From: JBCDGZ01 sp038750655
GTDB taxonomy: Bacteria > Bacteroidota > Bacteroidia > Chitinophagales > Saprospiraceae
Direction: 5' to 3'
NCBI GenBank assembly: GCA_038750655.1
Contig: JBCDGZ010000037.1
Location: 1 to 51,747, forward strand
DNA length: 51,747 nucleotides
Part shown: piece by piece, positions 8,703 through 16,180 of the stretch
Position numbering within the stretch: position 1 is the stretch's first letter
How the letters are laid out: every line of letters starts with the position of its first letter
The notes under the pieces: generated by a model
What the model was told of the DNA's origin: nothing
What the model saw: only the letters and a program-made list of their open reading frames with translations
Databases searched by the model: none
Made by a program: the position numbers and the translations under genes

Positions 8703-10139
8703 ATGAAAAGACAACGCGTCATAGTGTGGTTCCGCCAGGACCTTCGAATCCACGATAATGAGGCTTTGACGGATGCTCTCAAAAGCGGAGAAGAGGTTAT
8801 TCCTATTTACGTTTTTGATGACCGTGTTTTCAAGAGCAAATCCCGTTTCGGCTTCACCAAAACCGGTAAATACCGGACAAAATTTATTATCGAAAGTGTC
8901 AAGGACTTGCGGGAGTCCCTCCGCCGCCTTGGCAGTGAGCTGATCGTTCGCCAAGGCCTCCCCGAAGAAGAAATCTTTGAGCTGGCCCGAGAGGTCAAAA
9001 CCAGCTGGGTGTTTTGCAACCGCGAGCGTACCCGTGATGAGATCGTCGTGCAAGATGCTCTCGAAAGCAACCTCTGGTCAGTGGGGCAGGAGATCATCTA
9101 CTCCCGGGGCAAAATGCTCTATTACACTCAAGACCTTCCTTTTCCCGTAACCCACACCCCCGATGTTTTTTCGACCTTCCGAAAAGAAGTGGAGAAATTT
9201 GTGCAGGTTAGAGAGCCTCTTCCAACACCAACCGAGCCGCTTAATCCGTGGACAGTAGACATTGACCCCGGAGATATTCCCAGTCTGAACGACTTGGGGC
9301 ACGAGGAATTTGAGTACGATAGCCGATCGGTCATTCAGTTCAAAGGAGGAGAAACGGCGGGTCTGGAGCGACTGAACTACTACATAGAAACTTCTGGGCT
9401 CATCCGCAACTATTATGAGACGCGTAATGATCTAGTCGGCGGGGACTATTCCTCGAAATTCTCTACCTGGCTGGCACAGGGATGCCTCTCTCCCAAAATG
9501 ATTTACCAGAGCCTAAAACGCCACGAAGAGGCCCAAGGAAGTAATAAGTCGACCCATCGGTTGTTCTTAGAATTGCTATGGAGAGATTTTTTCCGCTTGA
9601 TGGGGAAAAAGCATGGCAATAAGATTTTCATTTCTGGTGGAATTAAGGGGAGCCCTCGCAAGGATTTAAAGAAAGATCGTCGATTGTTGCAGCTTTGGAT
9701 CGAAGGCCGCACCGGCGTCCCCTTCATCGATGCCAACATGCGAGAGCTAGAATACAGCGGCTTCATGTCTAATCGCGGTCGCCAAAATGTAGCCAGCTTT
9801 CTGGTCAATGATTTGAAGGTCAATTGGCAGATGGGCGCGGAGTATTTCGAAGAAATGCTCATCGACTATGACCCTTGCAGCAACTGGGGCAATTGGAACT
9901 ACATCGCCGGAGTTGGTAGCGATACTCGGGAAGATCGCTACTTCAACATCCTCAGCCAAGCTCGACGTTACGATCCGCAGGGCGACTATGTCAAGCAGTG
10001 GCTACCAGAGCTTAAGGAAGTGCCTCAAGACAAAATCCACTGCCTGGAAAAACTGTCCGTTGAGGAGCAGCAAGCCATTCACATTCGAATAGGAGCGGAT
10101 TATCCACGCTCCATGATCAATCCGGCGCGTTGGGCCTAG
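8703..10139 (+). CDS. DASH-family cryptochrome/photolyase
   Basis: The 478-residue protein starts with the photolyase Rossmann domain (VIVWFRQDLRIHDN, IPIYVFDDR). The C-terminal FAD-binding helical domain shows YSSKFSTWLAQGCLSP, ELLWRDFFR, TGVPFIDANMRELEYSGFMSNRGRQ, YDPCSNWGNWNY and EDRYFNI. These motifs and the length are typical of CRY-DASH proteins, which repair cyclobutane pyrimidine dimers mainly in single-stranded or looped DNA using blue light and may also sense light. The conserved Asn-Arg-Gly-Arg-Gln stretch and the tryptophan-rich region are intact. The gene has its own 90-bp upstream region, divergent from the metalloprotease. The following pdhB-type gene has a separate promoter, so the two need not be cotranscribed. 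Confidence 0.95.
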   Translation: MKRQRVIVWFRQDLRIHDNEALTDALKSGEEVIPIYVFDDRVFKSKSRFGFTKTGKYRTKFIIESVKDLRESLRRLGSELIVRQGLPEEEIFELAREVKTSWVFCNRERTRDEIVVQDALESNLWSVGQEIIYSRGKMLYYTQDLPFPVTHTPDVFSTFRKEVEKFVQVREPLPTPTEPLNPWTVDIDPGDIPSLNDLGHEEFEYDSRSVIQFKGGETAGLERLNYYIETSGLIRNYYETRNDLVGGDYSSKFSTWLAQGCLSPKMIYQSLKRHEEAQGSNKSTHRLFLELLWRDFFRLMGKKHGNKIFISGGIKGSPRKDLKKDRRLLQLWIEGRTGVPFIDANMRELEYSGFMSNRGRQNVASFLVNDLKVNWQMGAEYFEEMLIDYDPCSNWGNWNYIAGVGSDTREDRYFNILSQARRYDPQGDYVKQWLPELKEVPQDKIHCLEKLSVEEQQAIHIRIGADYPRSMINPARWA

Positions 10140-10148
10140 ATAGAATTA

Positions 10149-10177
10149 TTGATTACCGGCAAAATTTAGTAATTTTG
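10149..10177 (+). promoter_or_regulatory. Promoter: TTG, 18-nt spacer, TAATTTTG
   Basis: TAATTTTG (10170-10177) matches the TAnnTTTG -7 box and is preceded by TTG at 10149-10151 with an 18-nt spacer. It lies 35 bp before the E1-beta start codon. Confidence 0.55.
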
Positions 10178-10212
10178 CAGCCTCACAATAATTTGGAAAC
10201 CTAATTATACAG

Positions 10213-11199
10213 ATGTCTAGAAAAATTCCCCTAAGAGAGGCCCTAAGAGAGGCCATGTCCGAAGAAATGCGGCGCGATGAAAACGTATTTTTGATGGGTG
10301 AGGAGGTAGCCGAGTACAATGGTGCCTACAAAGTCAGTAAAGGTATGTTGGACGAATTTGGTGCTAAGCGGGTCATTGACACCCCCATTGCCGAGCTTGG
10401 CTTTGCGGGTATTGGTGTGGGTGCAGCCATGAATGGATTGCGGCCGATCATAGAATTTATGACCTGGAATTTTGCGGTCTTGGCCTTTGACCAGATTGTT
10501 AATAATGCTGCCAAAACTTTGTCTCAGTCGGCGGGAGATTTCAAGTGCCCCATTGTTTTCCGCGGCCCCTCTGGGTCGGCGGGGCAGCTGGCTCAGCAGC
10601 ACTCTCAGACCTTCGAAGCCTGGCTGGCTAATTGCCCGGGCCTCAAGGTGATTTCTTGCATCGATCCTCGCGATTCCAAAGGCTTGCTTAAGTCCGCCAT
10701 TCGCGACGACGATCCGATCTGTATAATGGAATCGGAGATGTTGTATGGCTACGAAGGGGAAGTCCCCGAGGGCGAGTATCTGGTACCGATCGGTGTAGCC
10801 GCCGTTCGCCGCCGAGGTACCGATGTAACCCTGGTTTCCTACAATAAAATGATGCTGGTGGCCCTTGAAGCGGCCGAGCAGCTGGAAAAGGAGGGCATCT
10901 CTGCTGAGGTCATCGACCTACGGACCATCCGCCCCCTTGATTTCGAAACCATCGTTGAATCCGTAAAGAAAACCAATCGTCTCGTCGTCGTCGATGAGTC
11001 CTGGCCTTTTGCTGGCGTCTCTGCCGAGGTGACCTACGAAATCCAGAAGTACGCCTTTGATTACCTCGACGCACCAGTGATCCGCGTTAACTCTGCGGAC
11101 ACTTCGCTCCCTTACGCACCTACTTTGGTAGAGGCTTACCTGCCGAATGCTGCTAAGGTGATTAAGGCCGTGAAGGAAGTGATGTATGTGAAGGGGTAA
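10213..11199 (+). CDS. pdhB: Pyruvate dehydrogenase E1 component, beta subunit
   Basis: The 328-residue protein matches E1-beta subunits of 2-oxoacid dehydrogenases over its whole length: REALREAMSEEM, VFLMGEEVAEYNGAYKVSKGM, DTPIAELGFAGIGVGAA, the glycine-rich FRGPSGSAG, and the C-terminal domain with IDLRTIRPLD. With the alpha subunit it binds thiamine diphosphate and decarboxylates pyruvate, passing the acetyl group to the lipoyl domain of E2 in the cytosol. The YNGAYK segment favours pyruvate over branched-chain substrates. No alpha or E2 gene is adjacent, so the complex is encoded at dispersed loci. A promoter lies 36 bp upstream and a strong terminator follows the stop. Confidence 0.94.
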   Translation: MSRKIPLREALREAMSEEMRRDENVFLMGEEVAEYNGAYKVSKGMLDEFGAKRVIDTPIAELGFAGIGVGAAMNGLRPIIEFMTWNFAVLAFDQIVNNAAKTLSQSAGDFKCPIVFRGPSGSAGQLAQQHSQTFEAWLANCPGLKVISCIDPRDSKGLLKSAIRDDDPICIMESEMLYGYEGEVPEGEYLVPIGVAAVRRRGTDVTLVSYNKMMLVALEAAEQLEKEGISAEVIDLRTIRPLDFETIVESVKKTNRLVVVDESWPFAGVSAEVTYEIQKYAFDYLDAPVIRVNSADTSLPYAPTLVEAYLPNAAKVIKAVKEVMYVKG

Positions 11200-11221
11200 G
11201 CCTTCATTAGCTCCGGCAAAT

Positions 11222-11261
11222 AAAAAAGCCGCATTCAGTCTCGACTGGATGCGGCTTTTTT
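11222..11261. terminator. Strong bidirectional intrinsic terminator
   Basis: An A6 run, a 13-bp GC-rich stem (GCCGCATTCAGTC paired with GACTGGATGCGGC, one G-T pair) and a T6 run form a symmetric hairpin. It can stop transcription from pdhB on the plus strand and from the convergent LysM gene on the minus strand. Confidence 0.93.
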
Positions 11262-11277
11262 GTTGGAGTACGAGCCT

Positions 11278-13023
11278 TTAATTCACGTACAAACGCTGGA
11301 AAGGAATAATGATTTCGTTTTCTTCCAGGTTATTTAGGAGGCGAATGCGCTCTACCGTCAAGCTGTATTGACGGGCGATGCTGTAGATGGTTTCGTCTTC
11401 TTTGACGATGTGGATACGGCGCTTGCTGTTGTCCACTTGATCGGCAACCAGGCGGGAACTGCCAGTGTCGTATTCTGCTGGCTGAGGAATATCGGTCCGT
11501 TCGCCGGGGGCGGGGCAGTTGCAATCAGAGATGCGTAGGCGCTGTCCGACGTAGAGGACGTCGCTATTTCCCAAGGCATTCATCCGGCGGAATCGATCTG
11601 CAGTATAGCCATACTTTTTAGCCAGTTGGTAGATGGTCTCATTCTTTTTCACAACGTGAACAGCCCCCTTATCCGTCATTCCGTCGTTGCTGGCCAGTGT
11701 ACCTTGAGGTCGAGTGTAGAGCTTCATACAAGGCTTAATCAGGTTACCCGCAAGTTGATTCCAGGCCTTCAGCTCATTGACACGTAGCCCGTAGAGACGA
11801 GCAATACCGTAGAGGGTTTCATTATTTTGTACAATATGATAACCGTTTCCGGAGAACTCTCCGCAGTTGCTAACATCTACCGCCGGAGTTGGCGTATTAG
11901 GCGGCGTAGTCGTACCTGTACCAGAAGGATCAGTTGCTACCGTGCCCGTACCAGAGTTAGGGTCTGTCGTTGGAGTCGTGGTTGAATTATTTACCATATA
12001 ACCGTTGCGGTAAGTATTGCCGCCGCATTCTCCATTAGCCACCTGCCCGGTAAGGCGATCGATGTAGAGATTGCGGTCCAGGTCCTTGTAGACACTGCAA
12101 GCACTCACACCCGTTGAGGGATCATTCCATCCCATTTGGCCGTTATTATTGTTACCGTTGTTATTAGTTGTACCACCGTTGTTGTTGCCCTGATTATTGT
12201 TCGAGCCTTCCATACCAAACAATCCTCCATCATTATTATTATTGGAAGGAGAGGTATTGGTGTAGCGGTTATTGGTAGAGTAGAAGATTCCGGAATTGGT
12301 GTAGTTGACTCCTTTATCCGAACAAAAGCCATTGATGTATTGCTCTATGGGTTGCTCATTGATAGCGATGAGAATAAGTCGATTATTCTCAGCATCCGTT
12401 TTATTAAATCCAGTGGCTTCTTCAATGATTCCAATTTCTGGGATCAAGACCATGCGGCTGTAGTTCTTTCCTGCCCGCTTTTTTGTTCTTTCGAATTCGA
12501 ATTTACGAGGGCAGTCAAAGGAGATGGTCCCTTTGTAATACACTTCGGATTCCGAATTACCAGTGGCCAGATTTTGATTATTGCTGGGCTGGTTGAAGTT
12601 ATACATGTATTTGTGGTCTACGGAAGCTGAACCGATGAAAGTGGTCGAAATCTGGGTGTAGGAGGCAATGCCTACCGGAGAGATGTTGTAGCCATTGCGA
12701 ATCTGGCGAACAATATAAATCTGGAGATCACCATCATTGATCTGACGCACCATGCGTTCATTAAGCGAGAGGTCTTGGCAGTTGACGGTATTGGAAGGAC
12801 GATTAGGACGATTGACCTTATTTTCGATGCCGACTTCCAGGATGACCTTCTCTCTTTCGCTGATGCGATAGTGATAGGCAATGTGGCCATAACCGGCGCC
12901 ATTGTAACGATACTCATAGCGATCCATGCAGTTATTGTCATACTCTATGAAAATCGTTTTTCCTGAAGCAGAAGAGAACATCCCGACTGCCAACAGAAAG
13001 AGAATAAGTCTTATCAATTTCAT
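11278..13023 (-). CDS. Secreted protein with three C-terminal LysM domains
   Basis: The ATG at 13023 starts a clear Sec signal (MKLIRLILFLLAVGMFSSASG); the longer frame to 13113 adds a non-signal extension and is rejected. The mature 560-residue protein has an N-terminal domain of about 230 residues of unknown fold with cysteines. Next is a low-complexity Asn/Gly/Thr/Pro region (about 265-400). Three LysM repeats follow (about 415-460, 475-525 and 540-581), each with the H-x-V-x-x-x-E-T-x-Y-x-I/L-A pattern. LysM binds N-acetylglucosamine chains, so the protein is likely held on periplasmic peptidoglycan or acts on it. No catalytic domain is recognised. It converges on pdhB with a shared terminator between them. 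Confidence 0.88.
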   Translation of the reverse strand: MKLIRLILFLLAVGMFSSASGKTIFIEYDNNCMDRYEYRYNGAGYGHIAYHYRISEREKVILEVGIENKVNRPNRPSNTVNCQDLSLNERMVRQINDGDLQIYIVRQIRNGYNISPVGIASYTQISTTFIGSASVDHKYMYNFNQPSNNQNLATGNSESEVYYKGTISFDCPRKFEFERTKKRAGKNYSRMVLIPEIGIIEEATGFNKTDAENNRLILIAINEQPIEQYINGFCSDKGVNYTNSGIFYSTNNRYTNTSPSNNNNDGGLFGMEGSNNNQGNNNGGTTNNNGNNNNGQMGWNDPSTGVSACSVYKDLDRNLYIDRLTGQVANGECGGNTYRNGYMVNNSTTTPTTDPNSGTGTVATDPSGTGTTTPPNTPTPAVDVSNCGEFSGNGYHIVQNNETLYGIARLYGLRVNELKAWNQLAGNLIKPCMKLYTRPQGTLASNDGMTDKGAVHVVKKNETIYQLAKKYGYTADRFRRMNALGNSDVLYVGQRLRISDCNCPAPGERTDIPQPAEYDTGSSRLVADQVDNSKRRIHIVKEDETIYSIARQYSLTVERIRLLNNLEENEIIIPFQRLYVN

Positions 13024-13393
13024 TGGAATATTGTTTATGTGTTTCGATAATGTCAAATATCGCCGAAGAAGTGTGGTGTGTAGTTTGTCGTATATCCTTC
13101 TCCAACGCCTCAAAGTAGTTCAAATCCGGCTCATTTGCAAATATTTACACTTGATTTTTATTTCTAACGCTTCCAATAAGCCAAAGAAATAATGGTGCTA
13201 ATACCTTAGTAATCAGGCAAATGCCGTGCCTGTCTTCATCGGTTAGTACATTTTGCTTCATGTAATACTTGAAGTCCGTTCAGCATGCGTAGGGGGGAAT
13301 CGCCAAAAAATAAGGGGGTATGGTTAAAATAGCTTATATTTAATCATCAAAAATCAAAACGTCCCTCGTCATTACACTGAATAGCCCCCGAAA
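13024..13393. other. 370-bp divergent intergenic region
   Basis: This lies between the divergent LysM gene and the EAD-like gene, so promoters for both are expected here. The only distinct structure seen is a short hairpin, CAGGCA and TGCCTG (13214-13219/13227-13232) around a 7-nt loop. No gene is supported. Confidence 0.6.
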
Positions 13394-14233
13394 ATGCCCA
13401 TCAACACCGAACAACTCGATACTTTTGATCAATGGATCGCAGAGGGTAAAACCCAAGAAGTACTGGACCGTCTGCTAGAGTTGAGAGATTCAACCACCTA
13501 CGAATTCGAAATTATTGCGCTCCATGGCCGGTGGGAAAATATCAGCGACCAACAACTGCAGGGTGCACTATCCGATCAAGAATACAGAACGGCCCGGAGT
13601 AAGCTCAATGTTCAATGCTTAACGCTGATCGGTTATCTCAAGAGGGAAAAAAAGGGGGAAAAGAAAAGTCCTATTCCCGAATTGAATATTCCTGGCCAGC
13701 AACCAACCGAATCGGCGATTCGTCGGCATATTCCCTGGTTGCTCAGTGCCCTGGTTACCGGGCTTTTGGTGTGGTGGATTACTAGTATGAATTATCAGGG
13801 CATTTGCGATGACGGAGGGGCTAACTTAGACGGAGCTTGGTACATTAAGTGGCAGGGGACGGATGAGGAAGGGGGCACGGTCTATGGGCGGGCTAGCATC
13901 GTTCAGGATAGCTGCTTTAGGAGTTTTGGGTTGTCTGGGCAGTTGGAAGCAGATATTGACGCAGGGAAGTCGCTTATATCCTTCAGCTCCAAGATTGGTG
14001 GTTTTAGCGGACGGGAAGTCTTTTTTATTTATGAAAATTCACTGGAAGAACGCGGTGCTTGTCACGGTGTACTCTTGGATCAATATCGAGATCAATTTGA
14101 GGTGCTCTGCACAGACTTGGCAGTTGGTGCGGACCCCAGTAATGGAACAACTGGTGTGCTCACCTTCAGTAGTGCGCCTTTCAATCACTCAGAGATGGGT
14201 AGAGATACGACTTCGACTAGCTCGCAGAAGTGA
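13394..14233 (+). CDS. Effector-associated-domain-like (EAD11-type) membrane-anchored protein
   Basis: The 279-residue protein has three parts. Residues 1-85 form a helical domain with the pattern of effector-associated domain 11: IAEGKTQEVLDRLLEL, then EIIALHGRWENI, a short acidic turn with LSDQEYRTARSKLN, and a final hydrophobic helix. After a charged linker, one membrane segment (about 112-133; IPWLLSALVTGLLVWWI) leads to a C-terminal beta-rich domain (about 150-260; LDGAWYIKWQG, YGRASIVQDS, LSGQLEAD) that looks lipocalin-like. EAD domains link conflict-system or signalling effectors to partners carrying the same domain; this is known for the family. A sensing or execution role here is inference. 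Its last 17 bp overlap the convergent response-regulator gene. Confidence 0.72.
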   Translation: MPINTEQLDTFDQWIAEGKTQEVLDRLLELRDSTTYEFEIIALHGRWENISDQQLQGALSDQEYRTARSKLNVQCLTLIGYLKREKKGEKKSPIPELNIPGQQPTESAIRRHIPWLLSALVTGLLVWWITSMNYQGICDDGGANLDGAWYIKWQGTDEEGGTVYGRASIVQDSCFRSFGLSGQLEADIDAGKSLISFSSKIGGFSGREVFFIYENSLEERGACHGVLLDQYRDQFEVLCTDLAVGADPSNGTTGVLTFSSAPFNHSEMGRDTTSTSSQK

Positions 14234-14867
14234 TGATGCCCGTTTTCATGGCATAGATAACCAGCTCGGAGGTGGAGCCTAGCCCTAATTTTCTCATGAT
14301 ATTTTTACGATGCGTATAGACGGTATGTGGACTCAGATTGAGCTCGCCGGCAATTTCTTTGGCGACTTTACCTTTGGCCACCAGACGCACAATTTGACTC
14401 TCTCGCTCGCTGAGCGGGGTAGGCGTACAGTTTTCCTCATCACCAGGGAAGGAGCGCTCCATGATATAATTAAGCACTTTATTGCAGAAGAAACGCTCTC
14501 TTTTGGCAGCCGCTTTGATAGCACTAATAATTTCTTCTTCATCACAAGTCTTGGTGATAAAGCAATTGACGCCGCTTTCCAGAATGCGATAGATATTTTC
14601 TCGATTGTTGTCAGCACTGATAACCAGTACTTCGGTATGGGGGGACACGTCTTTAATTTTAGCAACTATATCGGCGTTAAAATAGCCATTTTGATTATAG
14701 TCAACCAGTACGAGATCGGTTCGCACTTCGTAAAGCTGCTCCAGTAAATCGTCTTTATCAATAGCCTCCCCTACAATGTCAAATTCTTTGTATTCCTCAA
14801 TTAAGCAGCGTAATCCTATGCGAATTAAGTAATGAGCGTCTGCAAGTATGATGGATATTTTTGACAT
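14217..14867 (-). CDS. NarL/FixJ-type response regulator with LuxR HTH
   Basis: The 216-residue protein has a receiver domain (about 1-120) with the phosphorylatable Asp56 (LVLVDYN), a Ser in VLVISA and the conserved Lys in FITKT. A linker leads to a LuxR-type helix-turn-helix (about 150-212; LSERESQIVRLVAKGKVAKEIA, LSPHTVYTHRKNI). It should act as a phosphorylation-controlled transcription factor in the cytosol. One oddity is that the paired acids at the N terminus of NarL receivers (usually Asp-Asp-His) read Asp10-Ala11-His12 here, which removes one likely Mg2+ ligand. No histidine kinase is in the window, so it is an orphan regulator at this locus. It converges with the EAD-like gene. Confidence 0.92.
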   Translation of the reverse strand: MSKISIILADAHYLIRIGLRCLIEEYKEFDIVGEAIDKDDLLEQLYEVRTDLVLVDYNQNGYFNADIVAKIKDVSPHTEVLVISADNNRENIYRILESGVNCFITKTCDEEEIISAIKAAAKRERFFCNKVLNYIMERSFPGDEENCTPTPLSERESQIVRLVAKGKVAKEIAGELNLSPHTVYTHRKNIMRKLGLGSTSELVIYAMKTGIITSAS

Positions 14868-14967
14868 AAGAGTACCTATTCATTTTACCCTGAAGGGCAA
14901 GATATAACCAAATCGTATGATTTCAAAATTAATTGAGTCCCCTAGCCGCTATCTAATCTAAAGATTG

Positions 14968-14975
14968 TACCTTTG
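14968..14975 (+). promoter_or_regulatory. -7 box TACCTTTG upstream of the purM-like gene
   Basis: TACCTTTG matches TAnnTTTG and lies 18 bp before ATG 14994, implying a very short leader. It also shows that the in-frame TTG at 14973 lies inside the promoter and is not the start. Confidence 0.5.
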
Positions 14976-14993
14976 CGGACGAAAATCAACGAA

Positions 14994-16172
14994 ATGTCAG
15001 CAAAATACAAATACGATCAACGGGGGGTATCTGCTACCAAAGATGAAGTACACAAAGCCATAAAAAAGCTCGATAAGGGCCTCTATCCTTCCGCATTTTG
15101 TAAAATTCTTCCGGATATTGCCGCTGGCGATCCTGACTTTTGCAATATTATGCATGCTGATACTGCCGGAACCAAAACCAGTCTTGCTTACCTCTATTGG
15201 CGAGAAACTGGTGACCTCAGCGTGTGGAAAGGTATCGTTCAGGATGCCATCGTTATGAACCTTGACGATATGGCTTGTGTCGGCTGTATCAACAACATTA
15301 TATTATCTTCAACAATAGGACGGAACAAAATGTTGATTCCGGCCGATGTTTTAAGCACAATTATAAACGGTGCCGATGATTTTCTTCAGCAATTAAAGGA
15401 ATATGGTGTCCATGTTACCCTGGCCGGCGGTGAAACTGCTGACGTTGGTGACATCGTCCGCACCATCGACGTCGGCTACACCGCCTTTGCCCGAATGCGG
15501 CGCTCCGACCTCATTATCAACGACATCCAGGAGGGCGATGTGATCGTCGGCCTGGCTTCCCACGGCCAAGCCAGTTACGAAGATAGCTACAATGGCGGTA
15601 TGGGCAGCAATGGCCTGACCTCGGCCCGTCACGACGTGCTGAACTACGACTACTCAGAAGAGTACCCCGAAAGCTACGATCCCAATATGCCAGAGGAGGT
15701 CCGCTACGTGGGACTGCTGAAAGTCAGCGATACGGTGCACGTTGGAGATTTAGTCACCAATGTCGGTAAGCTCTTGCTCTCTCCGACGCGGACTTATATG
15801 CCTGTGCTTAAGCGCCTGTTTGATACCCATCGAGACAAGATCAATGGCCTCATCCATTGCACCGGCGGCGGGCAAACCAAAGTAATCAAGTTTATCAACA
15901 ATAAGCGGGTGGTCAAAAATAAATTGATGCCGACGCCCCATCTTTTCCGACTGATTCAGGAGCAATCCAATAGTGATTGGAAGGAAATGTACCAAGTCTT
16001 CAACATGGGGCATCGCTTGGAAGTGTATCTGCGCCCTGAAGATGCCCAGGCGGTGATCGATGTGGCTCAAGCCTTCAACATTGATGCACAAATCATCGGT
16101 CACGTAGAGGCACACGAAGGCGAAGAGGTGATCATCGATAGTGAGTTTGGCCGCTTTGAATATGGCACTTAG
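14994..16172 (+). CDS. purM: Phosphoribosylformylglycinamidine cyclo-ligase (AIR synthase) family protein
   Basis: The 392-residue protein belongs to the PurM/AIR synthase superfamily: YDQRGVSATKDEV at the N terminus, the HADTAGTKTSLAY nucleotide loop, VMNLDDMACVG, VTLAGGETADVGD, and the C-terminal IHCTGGGQTKVIKF. PurM closes the imidazole ring in the fifth step of purine synthesis, using ATP in the cytosol. It is longer than the E. coli enzyme of about 345 residues and its motifs are divergent, as in other Bacteroidota, so the symbol is given with some reserve. The ATG at 14994 follows a -7 box. The TlpA-like gene begins 9 bp after its stop, probably in the same transcript. purB lies about 5 kb downstream on the other strand. 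Confidence 0.85.
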   Translation: MSAKYKYDQRGVSATKDEVHKAIKKLDKGLYPSAFCKILPDIAAGDPDFCNIMHADTAGTKTSLAYLYWRETGDLSVWKGIVQDAIVMNLDDMACVGCINNIILSSTIGRNKMLIPADVLSTIINGADDFLQQLKEYGVHVTLAGGETADVGDIVRTIDVGYTAFARMRRSDLIINDIQEGDVIVGLASHGQASYEDSYNGGMGSNGLTSARHDVLNYDYSEEYPESYDPNMPEEVRYVGLLKVSDTVHVGDLVTNVGKLLLSPTRTYMPVLKRLFDTHRDKINGLIHCTGGGQTKVIKFINNKRVVKNKLMPTPHLFRLIQEQSNSDWKEMYQVFNMGHRLEVYLRPEDAQAVIDVAQAFNIDAQIIGHVEAHEGEEVIIDSEFGRFEYGT

Positions 16173-16180
16173 ATTAGGAT

